64,000 nt of DNA from Streptomyces drozdowiczii (GTDB taxonomy: Bacteria > Actinomycetota > Actinomycetes > Streptomycetales > Streptomycetaceae). Each line of letters begins with the position of its first letter. The first letter of the stretch is position 1. The notes beneath the pieces are model-generated. The model had not been told where the DNA came from, searched no databases, and saw only the letters and a program-made list of their open reading frames with translations. Below are positions 1 through 9,101 of this stretch, one piece after another. The translations under genes were made by a program, and so were the position numbers. Where the stretch lies: the NCBI RefSeq assembly GCF_026167665.1, contig NZ_CP098740.1:4340001-4404000 (forward strand), in the 5' to 3' direction.

Positions 1-787
1 CGCCGCCCTGCTCGCGCCCGACCCGGCGCCCACCGCCGTACCCGAGATCCCCGGCGCGGCCGACCCGACGCAGGTGCTGCCGAGCAACGCCGGCTCGTAC
101 GACCCGAACGGGGCCACCAGCGTCCTGCCGCACAGCGGCGGCCCCGGGGCCGGTCAGGCCGACCCGACCGCCGTCCTGCCGCCCGTGCCGCCGCGCCCCG
201 CCGGCGACCCGCGCCCCGAGGACCCGCACCCCTGGCAGTCCCAGCTCCGGGCCGCCCGCGACCGCAACGAGCAGACCCAGGTCCAGTACCTCGACCCGAG
301 CGAGGACCCGCTGCGCCGCCGCCCGCAGCGCCGGCAGCAGCAGCCCCCGCAGCAGCCGCGCGACCGGCAGCAGGGCTACCAGCAGCCCCAGAGGCAGCAG
401 CCCCAGCAGTACGGGCAGCAGCAGCGGCCCCAGCAGTACCAGCCGCAACCGCAGCAGCAGTACCAGCCGCCGCAGCGCCAGCAGTACCAGCCCCAGCCCC
501 AGCAGCAGGCGTACGCGCCGCCGCAGCAGCCCCAGCAGCCGCAGCGCGCGCCCCGCGAGCCGAGGCAGCGCAGCGCCAACCCGATGAAGATCCCCGGGCT
601 CGGCTGCCTCAAGGGCTGCCTGTTCACGCTGGTGCTGCTCTTCGTGGCGAGCTGGCTGATCTGGGAACTGACCCCGCTCAAGGACTGGATCGGACAGGGC
701 CAGAGCTACTGGCACGCGATCACCGACGCCGTCACCACGGTGAAGGACTGGATCTCCGACCTGGGCGGCAGCGGCAGCGGCGGCTGA
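1..787 (+). CDS. C-terminal part of a membrane Ser/Thr protein kinase, probably PkaA-like (5' end outside window)
   Basis: The frame is open from base 2 to the TGA at 785-787, so only the last 261 or so residues are visible. They form a Pro/Gln-rich linker with tandem QYQPQPQQQ-like units (about 400-540), a basic patch, one hydrophobic helix (GCLFTLVLLFVASWLIW, about 616-666) and a short Gly/Ser-rich tail. No catalytic domain is visible. The kinase assignment is inference from the pkaB-prfB genes that follow, because in Streptomyces pkaA and pkaB are adjacent and PkaA has a Pro/Gln-rich C-terminal half. If so, the kinase domain is cytoplasmic and the tail lies outside the membrane. Alternative: another Pro-rich membrane protein. 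Confidence 0.65.
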   Translation, partial: AALLAPDPAPTAVPEIPGAADPTQVLPSNAGSYDPNGATSVLPHSGGPGAGQADPTAVLPPVPPRPAGDPRPEDPHPWQSQLRAARDRNEQTQVQYLDPSEDPLRRRPQRRQQQPPQQPRDRQQGYQQPQRQQPQQYGQQQRPQQYQPQPQQQYQPPQRQQYQPQPQQQAYAPPQQPQQPQRAPREPRQRSANPMKIPGLGCLKGCLFTLVLLFVASWLIWELTPLKDWIGQGQSYWHAITDAVTTVKDWISDLGGSGSGG

Positions 788-964
788 CCGCGCCGGGAGG
801 CGTACAACTCTGTAGCTATATCGACTTCCGCGGACCAATTCCGAGGCGATTCGCCCGCAGAAGCGAAGGTTGGCGCCAACCACGGCACGCGGGCCCCCGA
901 TCGCCGCGTAACTTTGTCGACCGGGGGTTGTTGGGGTCCATCGCCAGCCGCTGAGGGAGCAGTC

Positions 965-2206
965 TTGGCACGGAAAATCGGCAGCCGGTACACCGCCCAC
1001 CAGATACTGGGGCGCGGCAGCGCCGGCACGGTGTGGCTCGGGGACGGCCCCGAGGGCCCCGTGGCCATCAAGCTGCTCCGCGAGGACCTGGCGTCCGACC
1101 AGGAGCTGGTCGGCCGGTTCGTCCAGGAGCGCACCGCGCTCCTCGGCCTCGACCATCCGCACGTCGTCGCGGTCCGCGACCTCGTGGTGGACGGCAACGA
1201 CCTCGCCCTCGTCATGGACCTGGTCCGGGGCACCGACCTGCGCACCCGGCTCGACCGCGAACGCCGGCTGGCCCCCGAGGCCGCCGTCGCCGTCGTCGCG
1301 GACGTCGCCGACGGCCTGGCCGCCGCGCACGCCGCCGGGATCGTCCACCGCGACGTCAAGCCCGAGAACATCCTGCTGGACATGGAGGGGCCGCTCGGTC
1401 CCGGCAACGCGCACCCCGCGCTGCTCACCGACTTCGGCGTCGCCAAGCTCATCGACACCCCGCGCCGGACCCGCACCACCAAGATCATCGGCACTCCGGA
1501 CTACCTGGCCCCCGAGATCGTCGAGGGGCTGCCGCCGCGCGCCGCCGTCGACATCTATGCCCTGGCCACGGTGTTGTACGAGCTCCTCGCGGGCTTCACG
1601 CCGTTCGGCGGCGGCCACCCCGGCGCCGTCCTGCGCCGCCATGTCACGGAGACCGTCGTCCCGCTCCCCGGCATCCCCGACGAGCTGTGGCAGCTGCTCG
1701 TCCAGTGCCTGGCCAAGGCCCCGGCCTCCCGGCTGCGCGCCTCGGAGCTGGCCGCCCGGCTGCGCGAGCAGCTGCCGCACCTGGCCGGCATCCCGCCCCT
1801 GGAGGTGGACGAGCCGGACGAGGAGCCGGAGGCCCCGCAGGGCTACGACGAGCAGCAGTACACCCCGGCCGGAGACGAGCCCCGCAGGCGCGGCGCGGTC
1901 CCGCTGGTGCCCGGATCCACCCCGGACTCCAACCGCGACACCCACACGAGCATGCGCGTCCCGGCCCCCGACGAGCTGTCCGGCGGCCCCCGGGGCACCG
2001 CCCGCGCCCCGCGCGCGCCCGGTCGGCCCCGCCCCGGCTCGGCCCGCAACAAGTCGGCGGCCGTCCGCAAGCGCCGCCTGACCCTGGGGGCCGCGGCGCT
2101 CGTCCTGGTGGCCGGGATCGGCGCGGCCGGCTGGCTCGCGCTGGGCGGCGACGACGGGGACCCGGGCCCCCAGGACACCAGGAACTCGGCGCCCGCACAG
2201 CCCTAG
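965..2206 (+). CDS. pkaB: Membrane-anchored Ser/Thr protein kinase PkaB
   Basis: A 413-residue Hanks-type kinase. Visible motifs are the glycine loop GRGSAGTVW (from residue 16), the VAIK lysine, the HRDVKPEN catalytic loop (about residue 128), DFG (about 155) and APE. A Pro- and charge-rich linker follows, then one membrane helix (about residues 374-394) and a short Asp/Pro-rich outer tail. I chose TTG 965 because GAGGGA at 953-958 sits 6 bases upstream and the kinase fold begins at once (MARKIGSRYTAHQILGRG). An upstream TTG at 914 would add 17 unlikely residues. There are no PASTA repeats, so it does not look like a PknB-type muropeptide sensor. It autophosphorylates in the family; its substrates cannot be deduced here. 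Confidence 0.9.
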   Translation: MARKIGSRYTAHQILGRGSAGTVWLGDGPEGPVAIKLLREDLASDQELVGRFVQERTALLGLDHPHVVAVRDLVVDGNDLALVMDLVRGTDLRTRLDRERRLAPEAAVAVVADVADGLAAAHAAGIVHRDVKPENILLDMEGPLGPGNAHPALLTDFGVAKLIDTPRRTRTTKIIGTPDYLAPEIVEGLPPRAAVDIYALATVLYELLAGFTPFGGGHPGAVLRRHVTETVVPLPGIPDELWQLLVQCLAKAPASRLRASELAARLREQLPHLAGIPPLEVDEPDEEPEAPQGYDEQQYTPAGDEPRRRGAVPLVPGSTPDSNRDTHTSMRVPAPDELSGGPRGTARAPRAPGRPRPGSARNKSAAVRKRRLTLGAAALVLVAGIGAAGWLALGGDDGDPGPQDTRNSAPAQP

Positions 2207-2264
2207 CGAGCGGTGATCCGGCAGCCCGAGGAACGTACGCGCCGACAGCCGTTACGCTGGACCC

Positions 2265-3370
2265 GTGGCAGTCGTCGATATTTCCGAAGAGCTGAAGTCC
2301 CTCTCCTCGACCATGGGGTCGATCGAGGCCGTCCTGGACCTGGATGCGCTGAGGGGGACATCGCCGTGCTCGAGGAGCAGGCGGCCGCCCCGTCCCTGTG
2401 GGACGACCCCGAGGCGGCGCAGAAGATCACCAGCAAGCTTTCCCACCTCCAGGCCGAGGTCCGCAAGGCCGAGGGCCTGCGCGGCCGGATCGACGACCTC
2501 GAAGTCCTCTTCGAGCTCGCCGAGGCCGAGGGCGACGCCGACGCGCTCGCCGAGGCGGAGGCCGAGCTGGAGTCCGTCCGCAAGGCGCTGGACGAGATGG
2601 AGGTCCGTACCCTCCTCTCCGGCGAGTACGACGCCCGGGAGGCGCTGGTCACCATCCGCGCCGAGGCCGGCGGCGTCGACGCGGCCGACTTCGCCGAGCG
2701 GCTCCAGCGGATGTACCTGCGCTGGGCCGAGCGGCACGGCTACAAGACCGAGGTCTACGAGACCGCTTACGCCGAAGAGGCCGGCATCAAGTCGACCACC
2801 TTCGCCGTCGAGGTGCCGTACGCCTACGGGACGCTCTCCGTCGAGCAGGGCACCCACCGGCTGGTGCGCGTCTCGCCCTTCGACAACCAGGGCCGCCGCC
2901 AGACCTCCTTCGCGGGCGTCGAGGTGCTGCCCGTGGTCGAGCAGACGGACCACGTCGAGATCGACGAGTCCGACCTGCGCGTCGACGTGTACCGCTCCTC
3001 CGGCCCCGGCGGCCAGGGCGTCAACACCACGGACTCCGCGGTGCGCCTGACCCACCTGCCGACCGGCATCGTCGTCTCCTGCCAGAACGAGCGCTCGCAG
3101 ATCCAGAACAAGGCGTCCGCGATGAACGTCCTCCAGGCGAAGCTCCTTGAGCGCCGCCGCCAGGAGGAGCAGGCCAAGATGAACGCCCTCAAGGGCGACG
3201 GCGGCAACTCCTGGGGCAACCAGATGCGCTCCTACGTCCTGCACCCGTACCAGATGGTCAAGGACCTGCGGACGGAGTTCGAGATGGGCAACCCGGACGC
3301 GGTCTTCAACGGCGAGATCGACGGCTTCATCGAGGCCGGTATCCGCTGGCGCAAGCAGAACGAGAAGTAG
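2265..3370 (+). CDS. prfB: Peptide chain release factor 2 (apparent one-base frameshift near residue 31)
   Basis: RF2 releases peptides at UGA and UAA. The N-terminus starts at GTG 2265 ([13 protein letters not shown]) and runs to about 2357. The rest, from [15 protein letters not shown] to IRWRKQNEK, lies one frame away. The GGQ loop ([10 protein letters not shown], about 2998-3027) and full RF2 length are present. Adding one G to the GGGGG at 2353-2357 joins the two parts as [10 protein letters not shown]. This is not the RF2 autoregulatory slip: that needs an in-frame UGA and a +1 shift, whereas here the first frame stays open for 261 codons and the shift needed is -1. As the gene is essential, a sequence error is the likely cause. 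Confidence 0.93.
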
Positions 3371-3496
3371 TCCGATAATCGCCGCAACTCCCCCTGGAAC
3401 AAGGCGCGTCGGCCCGGAACGGGCTTGACGTTCTCCGTGCGCCCGGCGAGGGTGCTCGGGCAGCCCGACGAGAACGGCTCCAGGGGGTAGCGGTAC

Positions 3497-4120
3497 ATGA
3501 CGAAGAAGACGCGCTTACGCGTCGCGCGGACGGCGGCGGGCGCGGTGATCGCCGTCGGCGCGTCGCTGACCGCCGCGGGGGCGGCCCAGGCCGCCGACAT
3601 CGGCGCCGATGTCGCGGGTGTGGAGATCGGCGTACGGCCCACCGCCGAGCCGGGGCACGAGGACCCGGGCGGCGACGGCGACCCGTGCAGCCCGCTCGAC
3701 CCGCGCTGCGAGCCGCCGGAGCCGTCGGCCACCCCGCCGCACCCCTCGGTCCCGCCGACCGGCCCCGCGCGTCCGAGCGAGCCGCCCACGACCCCGGAGG
3801 CCCCGCCCTCGCCGCCCGCGAAGCCCTCGGCCACGCCGACGAAGGCCCCGACGAGGTCCGCGGACCCGGGCGACAGCGGGGACAGCGGCAGTGGCGTCGG
3901 GCAGATCGGGGTCTCCGGCGGCAGCGGGGGCACCACCGACCGCACCGACACCGACTCGGTCGGCAATCAGCCCGTCGAACAGGGCAGGGGCAAGGACGAA
4001 CTCGCCGAGACCGGCGCGGGCGGGACCGCGTTCCTGCTGGTCGGCGCGGCGACGATGGTCGCCGGCGGCATCGGCTTCCGCGTCCTGCCGCGCCTCACGC
4101 GCAAGCGCACGGCCGTCTAG
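3497..4120 (+). CDS. Secreted Pro-rich surface protein with LAETG sortase signal
   Basis: A 207-residue exported protein. It has an N-terminal signal peptide (MTKKTRLRVARTAAG, hydrophobic core, AAQAAD cleavage region) and a low-complexity middle rich in Pro, Ser, Thr and Gly. The C-terminus is a classical sorting signal: LAETG, a hydrophobic helix (TAFLLVGAATMVAGGIGF) and a basic tail ending RKRTAV. LAxTG is the motif used by class E sortases of Streptomyces, so the protein is probably linked to peptidoglycan. The start follows an AGGGGG site (3482-3487). No catalytic domain is visible; a stalk or spacer role is inference. Confidence 0.85.
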   Translation: MTKKTRLRVARTAAGAVIAVGASLTAAGAAQAADIGADVAGVEIGVRPTAEPGHEDPGGDGDPCSPLDPRCEPPEPSATPPHPSVPPTGPARPSEPPTTPEAPPSPPAKPSATPTKAPTRSADPGDSGDSGSGVGQIGVSGGSGGTTDRTDTDSVGNQPVEQGRGKDELAETGAGGTAFLLVGAATMVAGGIGFRVLPRLTRKRTAV

Positions 4121-4126
4121 CGGGCG

Positions 4127-4324
4127 CTACACGGTCTGGTGGGCCAGGAGGGCCAGGGCGGTCAGGAGCACCACGAGGAGCACGGCCAGCGTCGCCGGGC
4201 TGATCCCGGCGAAGGGCCCCTGCCCCTGCTCCCGCATCCGCTCGCGGCTCGCCCGGCACACGGGGCAGCGACCCTCGGTGACGGGCGCCGCGCAGTTCGC
4301 GCACACCAGTCGGTCGTAGGTCAT
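4127..4324 (-). CDS. Small zinc-ribbon membrane protein
   Basis: A 65-residue protein on the minus strand. Two CxxC pairs (CANC and CPVC) form a likely zinc ribbon at the N-terminus, and one membrane helix ([16 protein letters not shown]) sits near the C-terminus. The start at 4324 is decided by a strong GGAGGAGGA at 4331-4339; the longer frame to 4408 lacks a ribosome site. It ends 7 bases from the convergent LAETG gene. I do not recognise a named family, and its function is unknown. Confidence 0.75.
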   Translation of the reverse strand: MTYDRLVCANCAAPVTEGRCPVCRASRERMREQGQGPFAGISPATLAVLLVVLLTALALLAHQTV

Positions 4325-4591
4325 GCGCTTTCCTCCTCCCGCGCGGCGGAGCCGCACAAGCCATCTCTCCGCACAACGCTCACGGAAACGCGACCGTTCC
4401 CCTACCACTGTGCCAGCTCGCGGCCGGATCGGCCCGCCCCGCCGTCACACCCGGGGCCCTTCCCCGCCGCGCCGCCCCGGAATCGGGGCCGTTTCACCGT
4501 AAATCACCCATCCCGGTATGCGTGCCTGCACGGCTCAGCCCGGTTCGCGTATGGTCACGCTCACCTACTCCCGGCCGACCGTGGTGCACCC

Positions 4592-5281
4592 GTGATCCGA
4601 TTCGACAACGTCTCCAAGACCTACCCGAAGCAGAGCCGTCCCGCTCTCCGGGATGTGTCGCTCGACATCGAGAAGGGCGAGTTCGTCTTCCTGGTCGGCT
4701 CGTCCGGCTCCGGCAAGTCCACCTTCATGCGGCTCATCCTGCGCGAGGAGCGCGCCAGCACGGGCGCCGTCCACGTCCTGGGCAAGGACCTCGCGCGCAT
4801 GTCCAACTGGAAGGTGCCGCACATGCGCCGCCAGCTGGGCACCGTCTTCCAGGACTTCCGCCTCCTGCCCAACAAGACCGTCGCGCAGAACGTGGCGTTC
4901 GCGCAGGAAGTGATCGGCAAGCCGCGCGGCGAGATCCGCAAGGCGGTGCCGCAGGTCCTCGACCTCGTCGGTCTCGGCGGCAAGGAGGACCGGATGCCCG
5001 GCGAGCTGTCCGGTGGTGAGCAGCAGCGCGTGGCGATCGCGCGGGCCTTCGTCAACCGGCCCATGCTGCTGATCGCGGACGAGCCGACCGGCAACCTCGA
5101 CCCGCAGACCTCCGTCGGCATCATGAAGCTGCTGGACCGGATCAACCGGACCGGCACCACCGTGATCATGGCGACCCACGACCAGAACATCGTCGACCAG
5201 ATGCGCAAACGCGTCATCGAGCTCGAGAAGGGCCGTCTCGTGCGCGACCAGGCGCGCGGCGTCTACGGCTACCAGCACTGA
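4592..5281 (+). CDS. ftsE: Cell division ATP-binding protein FtsE
   Basis: A 229-residue ABC ATPase with Walker A (GSSGSGKST), signature LSGGEQQR, Walker B with D-loop ([12 protein letters not shown]) and the switch histidine (MATHD). FtsE pairs with FtsX and couples ATP hydrolysis to activation of peptidoglycan hydrolases at the septum. The start is GTG 4592 ([12 protein letters not shown]). The ftsX start is 24 bases downstream, so the two form one operon. The 183 bases upstream hold a TATGGT -10-like hexamer near 4550. Confidence 0.96.
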   Translation: MIRFDNVSKTYPKQSRPALRDVSLDIEKGEFVFLVGSSGSGKSTFMRLILREERASTGAVHVLGKDLARMSNWKVPHMRRQLGTVFQDFRLLPNKTVAQNVAFAQEVIGKPRGEIRKAVPQVLDLVGLGGKEDRMPGELSGGEQQRVAIARAFVNRPMLLIADEPTGNLDPQTSVGIMKLLDRINRTGTTVIMATHDQNIVDQMRKRVIELEKGRLVRDQARGVYGYQH

Positions 5282-5304
5282 GCACCCAGCACTGAAAGGA
5301 CGCC

Positions 5305-6222
5305 ATGCGCGCCCAGTTCGTCCTGTCGGAGATCGGCGTCGGCCTCCGTCGCAACCTCACGATGACCTTCGCCGTCGTCGTCTCCGTCGCCCTCTCGCTC
5401 GCCCTGTTCGGCGGCGCGCTGCTCATGCGCGAGCAGGTCAGCACGATGAAGGACTACTGGTACGACAAGGTCAACGTCTCCATCTACCTCTGCGGCAAGG
5501 GCGACGCGGAGACGGTGGTCCAGTGCGCCAAGGGTGCGGTCACCAAGCAGCAGAAGGACGAGATCGAGAGCGATCTCAACAAGATGGACGTCGTGGAGAA
5601 GGTGATCTACGAGTCCAGCGACGAGGCGTACAAGCACTACCAGGACGAGTTCGGCGACTCCCCGATGGCCGGCAACATCACGCCGGACCAGATGCCGGAG
5701 TCCTTCCGGGTCAAGCTGAAGGACCCCACCAAGTACAAGGTCGTCGCGACCGCCTTCGCCGGGCGGGACGGGGTCCAGTCGGTCCAGGACCAGAGAAGCA
5801 TTCTGGACAACCTCTTCGGACTGATGAACGGCATGAACGTCGCCGCGCTGTTCGTGATGGCGCTGATGCTCGTCATCGCGCTGATGCTGATCGTCAACAC
5901 GGTGCGCGTCTCCGCGTTCAGCCGGCGCCGGGAGACCGGCATCATGCGGCTCGTCGGCGCCTCCGGCTTCTACATCCAGGCCCCGTTCATCATGGAGGCC
6001 GCCTTCGCCGGTCTGATCGGCGGTGTGCTGGCCTGCGTCATGCTGCTGGCCGGGCGCTACTTCCTGATCGACGGCGGTCTCGCGCTCAAGGACAAGCTGA
6101 ATCTGATCGACTTCATCGGCTGGGACGCGGTCCTCACCAAGCTGCCGCTGGTGCTCGCGATCGGCCTGCTGATGCCCGCTGTTGCCGCTCTCTTCGCCCT
6201 GCGCAAGTACCTGAAGGTGTGA
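5305..6222 (+). CDS. ftsX: Cell division protein FtsX
   Basis: A 305-residue permease-like partner of FtsE. One membrane helix at about residues 15-37 is followed by a large extracytoplasmic domain (about 40-170, with CGKGDAETVVQC), then three C-terminal helices. The cytoplasmic stretch VSAFSRRRETGIMRLVGAS is the FtsX/MacB coupling motif. GAAAGGA stands just before ATG 5305. In actinobacteria FtsX does not move a solute but transmits a signal to cell-wall hydrolases. The next gene encodes an exported protease, possibly in the same transcript. Confidence 0.96.
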   Translation: MRAQFVLSEIGVGLRRNLTMTFAVVVSVALSLALFGGALLMREQVSTMKDYWYDKVNVSIYLCGKGDAETVVQCAKGAVTKQQKDEIESDLNKMDVVEKVIYESSDEAYKHYQDEFGDSPMAGNITPDQMPESFRVKLKDPTKYKVVATAFAGRDGVQSVQDQRSILDNLFGLMNGMNVAALFVMALMLVIALMLIVNTVRVSAFSRRRETGIMRLVGASGFYIQAPFIMEAAFAGLIGGVLACVMLLAGRYFLIDGGLALKDKLNLIDFIGWDAVLTKLPLVLAIGLLMPAVAALFALRKYLKV

Positions 6223-6290
6223 TGTGTGCCCCGTGAGGTGCACACCCAACGTCCCCTGCGCCTGTGGGCCGTTGTCCTAGAATCGGCGCC

Positions 6291-7477
6291 ATGTCGGACC
6301 CCGAATGTCGCGTCGGGCCCCGCGGTCTGCGCCGCGGGGCGGCCCTGACGCTGGTCTTCGCCGGCGTCCTCGCCACCGGGGCCGCGACCGGCGCGCTGCC
6401 CCGCGGCCAGGCGCAGGAACCCCCGGTGCATCCCCGGTCCGTCGCCGCCACCGCCGACCGCGACGAGGTCGCGGAGGCCGCGGCCGACGCGGTCGCCGAC
6501 GGCAAGTCCGGTACGGAGGCGGCCGAGGAGGTCGTCAGCCGCAGCGGCGACCGCTGGGGCGCGGTCTACGACGAGCGCGAGTACGAGGAGTTCGAGGACG
6601 CCCTCGGCGGCACGTACACCGGGGTCGGCCTCGCCGCCCGCCGCTCCGCCGACGGCCAGGTCGCCGTCGCCCGCATCCAGCCCGGCAGCCCCGCCGACCG
6701 CGCGGGCATCCGCTCCGGCGACCTGCTCCGCACCGTGGACGGCCGCCGGGTCGACCGGCTGCCCGTCTCCGACGTGGTGTCCCTGCTGCGCGGCGACCGC
6801 ACCGGTGCGAAGGCCGGGAGCACGGTCAGCCTCGGCGTCCGCCGGGGCGCCGCCACCCGGACCGAGACGCTGCGCCGGGCCCGGCTCACCGTCGAGTCGG
6901 TGACCGTGCGGCGGATCGGGGCGGAGCGCTCGGGCCCGTCCGGGGCGGTGCGCATCGCGGTCGCCTCGTTCACCAAGGGCTCCGGGGCGGCCGTACGCGA
7001 CGCGGTCCGGGACGCGCCGGCGGGCGCCGGGGTGCTGCTGGACCTGCGGGGCAATCCGGGCGGCCTGGTCACCGAGGCGGTCACCGCCGCCTCCGCCTTC
7101 CTGGACGGCGGCTTGGTCGCCACGTACGACGTGCACGGAGAGCAGCACGCCCTGTACGCGAAGTCGGGCGGGGACACCGAGCGCCCCGTCGTCGTGCTGG
7201 TCGACGGGGGGACGATGAGCGCGGCCGAGCTGGTGACGGGGGCGCTCCAGGACCGGGGCCGGGCGGTGACGGTCGGCTCGCGGACCTTCGGCAAGGGCTC
7301 GGTGCAGATGCCGAGCAAGCTGGCGGGCGGCTCGGTGGCCGAGCTGACCGTGGGCCACTACCGGACACCGGCGGGCCACGGGGTCGACGGCAAGGGCATC
7401 ACACCGGACCTCGCGGTGAGCGCGCGGGCCCAGGAACGGGCCGAGACGGTATTGAGTGGCCTCGGGGCGGGTCGTAG
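6291..7477 (+). CDS. Exported C-terminal-processing (S41) peptidase with PDZ domain; end inferred after a one-base shift
   Basis: A signal peptide (GAALTLVFAGVLATGAATG) is followed by a short helical region, a PDZ domain (GVGLAARRSADGQVAVARI, about 6610-6760) and an S41 catalytic domain. The latter has GGTMSAAELV (nucleophile Ser) and GKGSVQ (general-base Lys). It is a typical CtpA-like serine protease of the cell envelope. As sequenced, the frame runs on to 7844 inside smpB, which is implausible. One extra G in GGGG 7464-7467 gives LSGLGGGS and the TAG at 7475-7477, 18 bases before smpB. ATG 6291 is preferred over GTG 6264. Confidence 0.85.
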
Positions 7478-7495
7478 TGCGAAAATGGCCGCACT

Positions 7496-7984
7496 ATGGC
7501 TAAGGAAAAGGACACCGGGCGCAAGCTCATCGCGCAGAACAAGAAGGCGCGCCACGACTACACCATCCTCGACACCTACGAGTGCGGGCTCGTGCTCATG
7601 GGGACCGAGGTCAAATCGCTCCGTATGGGCCGGGCGTCCCTGGTCGACGGCTTCGTCCAGATCGACGGCGGCGAGGCGTGGCTGCACAACATCCACGTCC
7701 CGGAGTACGTCCAGGGCACCTGGACCAACCACTCCGCCAAGCGCAAGCGCAAGCTGCTCATGCACCGGGCCGAGATCGACAAGCTGGAGTCGAAGTCGCA
7801 GGAGACCGGCCACACCATCGTGCCGCTCTCGCTGTACTTCCTGAACGGCCGGGTCAAGGCCGAGATCGCGCTCGCGAAGGGCAAGAAGGAGTACGACAAG
7901 CGGCAGACGCTGCGCGAGAAGCAGGACACCAGGGAGACGAACCGCGCCATCGCGGCGGCCCGGCGCCGTCAGCGGAGCGCCTGA
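7496..7984 (+). CDS. smpB: SsrA-binding protein SmpB
   Basis: A 162-residue tmRNA partner that brings alanyl-tmRNA to stalled ribosomes. The OB-fold core ([33 protein letters not shown]) and the basic C-terminal tail ([13 protein letters not shown]...ARRRQR), which mimics an mRNA/anticodon in the decoding centre, are intact. Its RNA partner ssrA begins 122 bases downstream on the same strand, the usual actinobacterial arrangement. Confidence 0.97.
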   Translation: MAKEKDTGRKLIAQNKKARHDYTILDTYECGLVLMGTEVKSLRMGRASLVDGFVQIDGGEAWLHNIHVPEYVQGTWTNHSAKRKRKLLMHRAEIDKLESKSQETGHTIVPLSLYFLNGRVKAEIALAKGKKEYDKRQTLREKQDTRETNRAIAAARRRQRSA

Positions 7985-8106
7985 TCCGGACCCGGCGCCC
8001 GCCGCCGGCCCCTCCGGCAGGAATACGCTGGCATCGTCGTGCGTTGGTCACGTACGATGGCAACGCACCCCACGGAGGGTGTGGCACCACCTTGAAAAAT
8101 CAACAT

Positions 8107-8491
8107 GGGGATGATCGGTTTCGACAGCGGATGTCGAAGCAGGGGAAGCGAGTCGAGGAAGCGGCAATGATCTCGTAAACCATATGTCGCAACCAATAAT
8201 CGCCAATTCCAAGCGCGATTCCTCCGCCTTCGCCCTCGCTGCCTAATTAGCAGCTAAGCGAAGACTCTGCGGAGTGTCAGCCCGGGGGTGATCCCGACCC
8301 GGATCCTGGCATCATCAAGGGATCTAAACTTCTGAGTCCGGTCACGGGTCTCAGAAGGAAATCAAACAGTGACTGGGCCTGTCGGAGGCTTGTCCGCGTG
8401 ACCTCCGAGGCCGAGAAAAGCGTAGCGGACTGCACTCGGAGAAGCCCTGGTTCCGCACCGTTGGACGCGGGTTCGATTCCCGCCATCTCCA
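8107..8491 (+). ncRNA. ssrA: tmRNA (ssrA)
   Basis: The 5' acceptor arm GGGGATG (8107-8113) pairs with CATCTCC (8484-8490) around a T arm (GGGTTCGATTCCC, 8469-8481), giving a tRNA-like end with A8491 as discriminator. The template then reads CAA, so the CCA end must be added after transcription. The resume reading frame runs from GCC 8202 to TAA 8244-8246 and encodes the tag ANSKRDSSAFALAA, whose ALAA end is the usual ClpXP degron. tmRNA rescues stalled ribosomes. A -10-like TACGAT lies at 8053-8058. Confidence 0.95.
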
Positions 8492-8508
8492 CAAATTCCC
8501 ATGTGGGC

Positions 8509-8542
8509 GAGGACCCCGCTGCCACCCGGCAGCGGGGTCCTC
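8509..8542 (+). terminator. Intrinsic-type terminator of ssrA
   Basis: A perfect 15-bp stem (8509-8523 with 8528-8542) and an ACCC loop begin 18 bases after the tmRNA end and are followed by GTCGTTTC. The short T run is typical of Streptomyces terminators. Confidence 0.85.
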
Positions 8543-8684
8543 GTCGTTTCCGCGTCCGGGTGTGCCGGGAGGCCGGGCGTGCGCTACATTCATGGACCGG
8601 GTGCACTGTGGTAGGGGGAGCACGGACGAGGTGGGGGCCCGTCCGGCGACACACGACAGGTCAGTTGCGCGCACCCGTTCCTGA

Positions 8685-9101
8685 GTGGGGGAAGTGCGTA
8701 CACCAGTGGAAACTTGGCGTGAAGGTGCCCATGCGGGGCACACACACGAGCCGAATGAAGTCACCATCCAGCTGGACGGAATCGGACGGCAGCTCTCCGA
8801 GCTGCTACCGGAACCATCCGCTCCGGACGATTCCGACGGCCCCGTCTTCGTGGACGAGAGCGGCCGGCGCGGCAAGACGCTGCGCCGCCTCGGCTGGGTC
8901 CTGGCCGCGGTCTTCGTCTGCTACGCGACGACCCTGGTCGTCGCCGTGCTGGGCGGCAACTCCAGTGCCCCCGTACTCCCGCTGACCGGTCAGGAACAGC
9001 AGGTCACGGACACCACCGGGAACGGATCGACGGCTCCGGACGCCGGGCTTCCCGCCGCCGGGTCCCCGGCCCCCGCGCAAGAACGAGAAGGCGCCAACTA
9101 G
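8685..9101 (+). CDS. matA: MatA-like small membrane protein of the PNAG locus
   Basis: A protein of up to 138 residues with a cytoplasmic acidic N-terminus (QLDGIGRQLSELLPEP), a basic patch (RRGKTLRRLG), one membrane helix (WVLAAVFVCYATTLVVAVL) and a Ser/Pro/Gly-rich outer tail. It ends directly at the likely matB start. In Streptomyces the matAB pair is needed for mycelial aggregation and production of poly-beta-1,6-N-acetylglucosamine, and position and topology fit MatA. The start is uncertain: GTG 8685, 8694 and 8706 are all in frame behind a GGGGGAA tract. A -10-like TACATT lies near 8585. The name rests mainly on context. Confidence 0.7.
   Translation: MGEVRTPVETWREGAHAGHTHEPNEVTIQLDGIGRQLSELLPEPSAPDDSDGPVFVDESGRRGKTLRRLGWVLAAVFVCYATTLVVAVLGGNSSAPVLPLTGQEQQVTDTTGNGSTAPDAGLPAAGSPAPAQEREGAN

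Noticed and set aside
376..681. Cys/Trp-rich minus-strand ORF opposite the kinase tail
   Set aside because: It is the antisense reading of a CAG/CCG repeat and has no gene features.
2330..2370. Programmed frameshift in prfB
   Set aside because: The RF2 mechanism needs an in-frame UGA and a +1 slip. Here the first frame has no stop for 261 codons and a -1 (or +2) change is required; one missing G explains it better.
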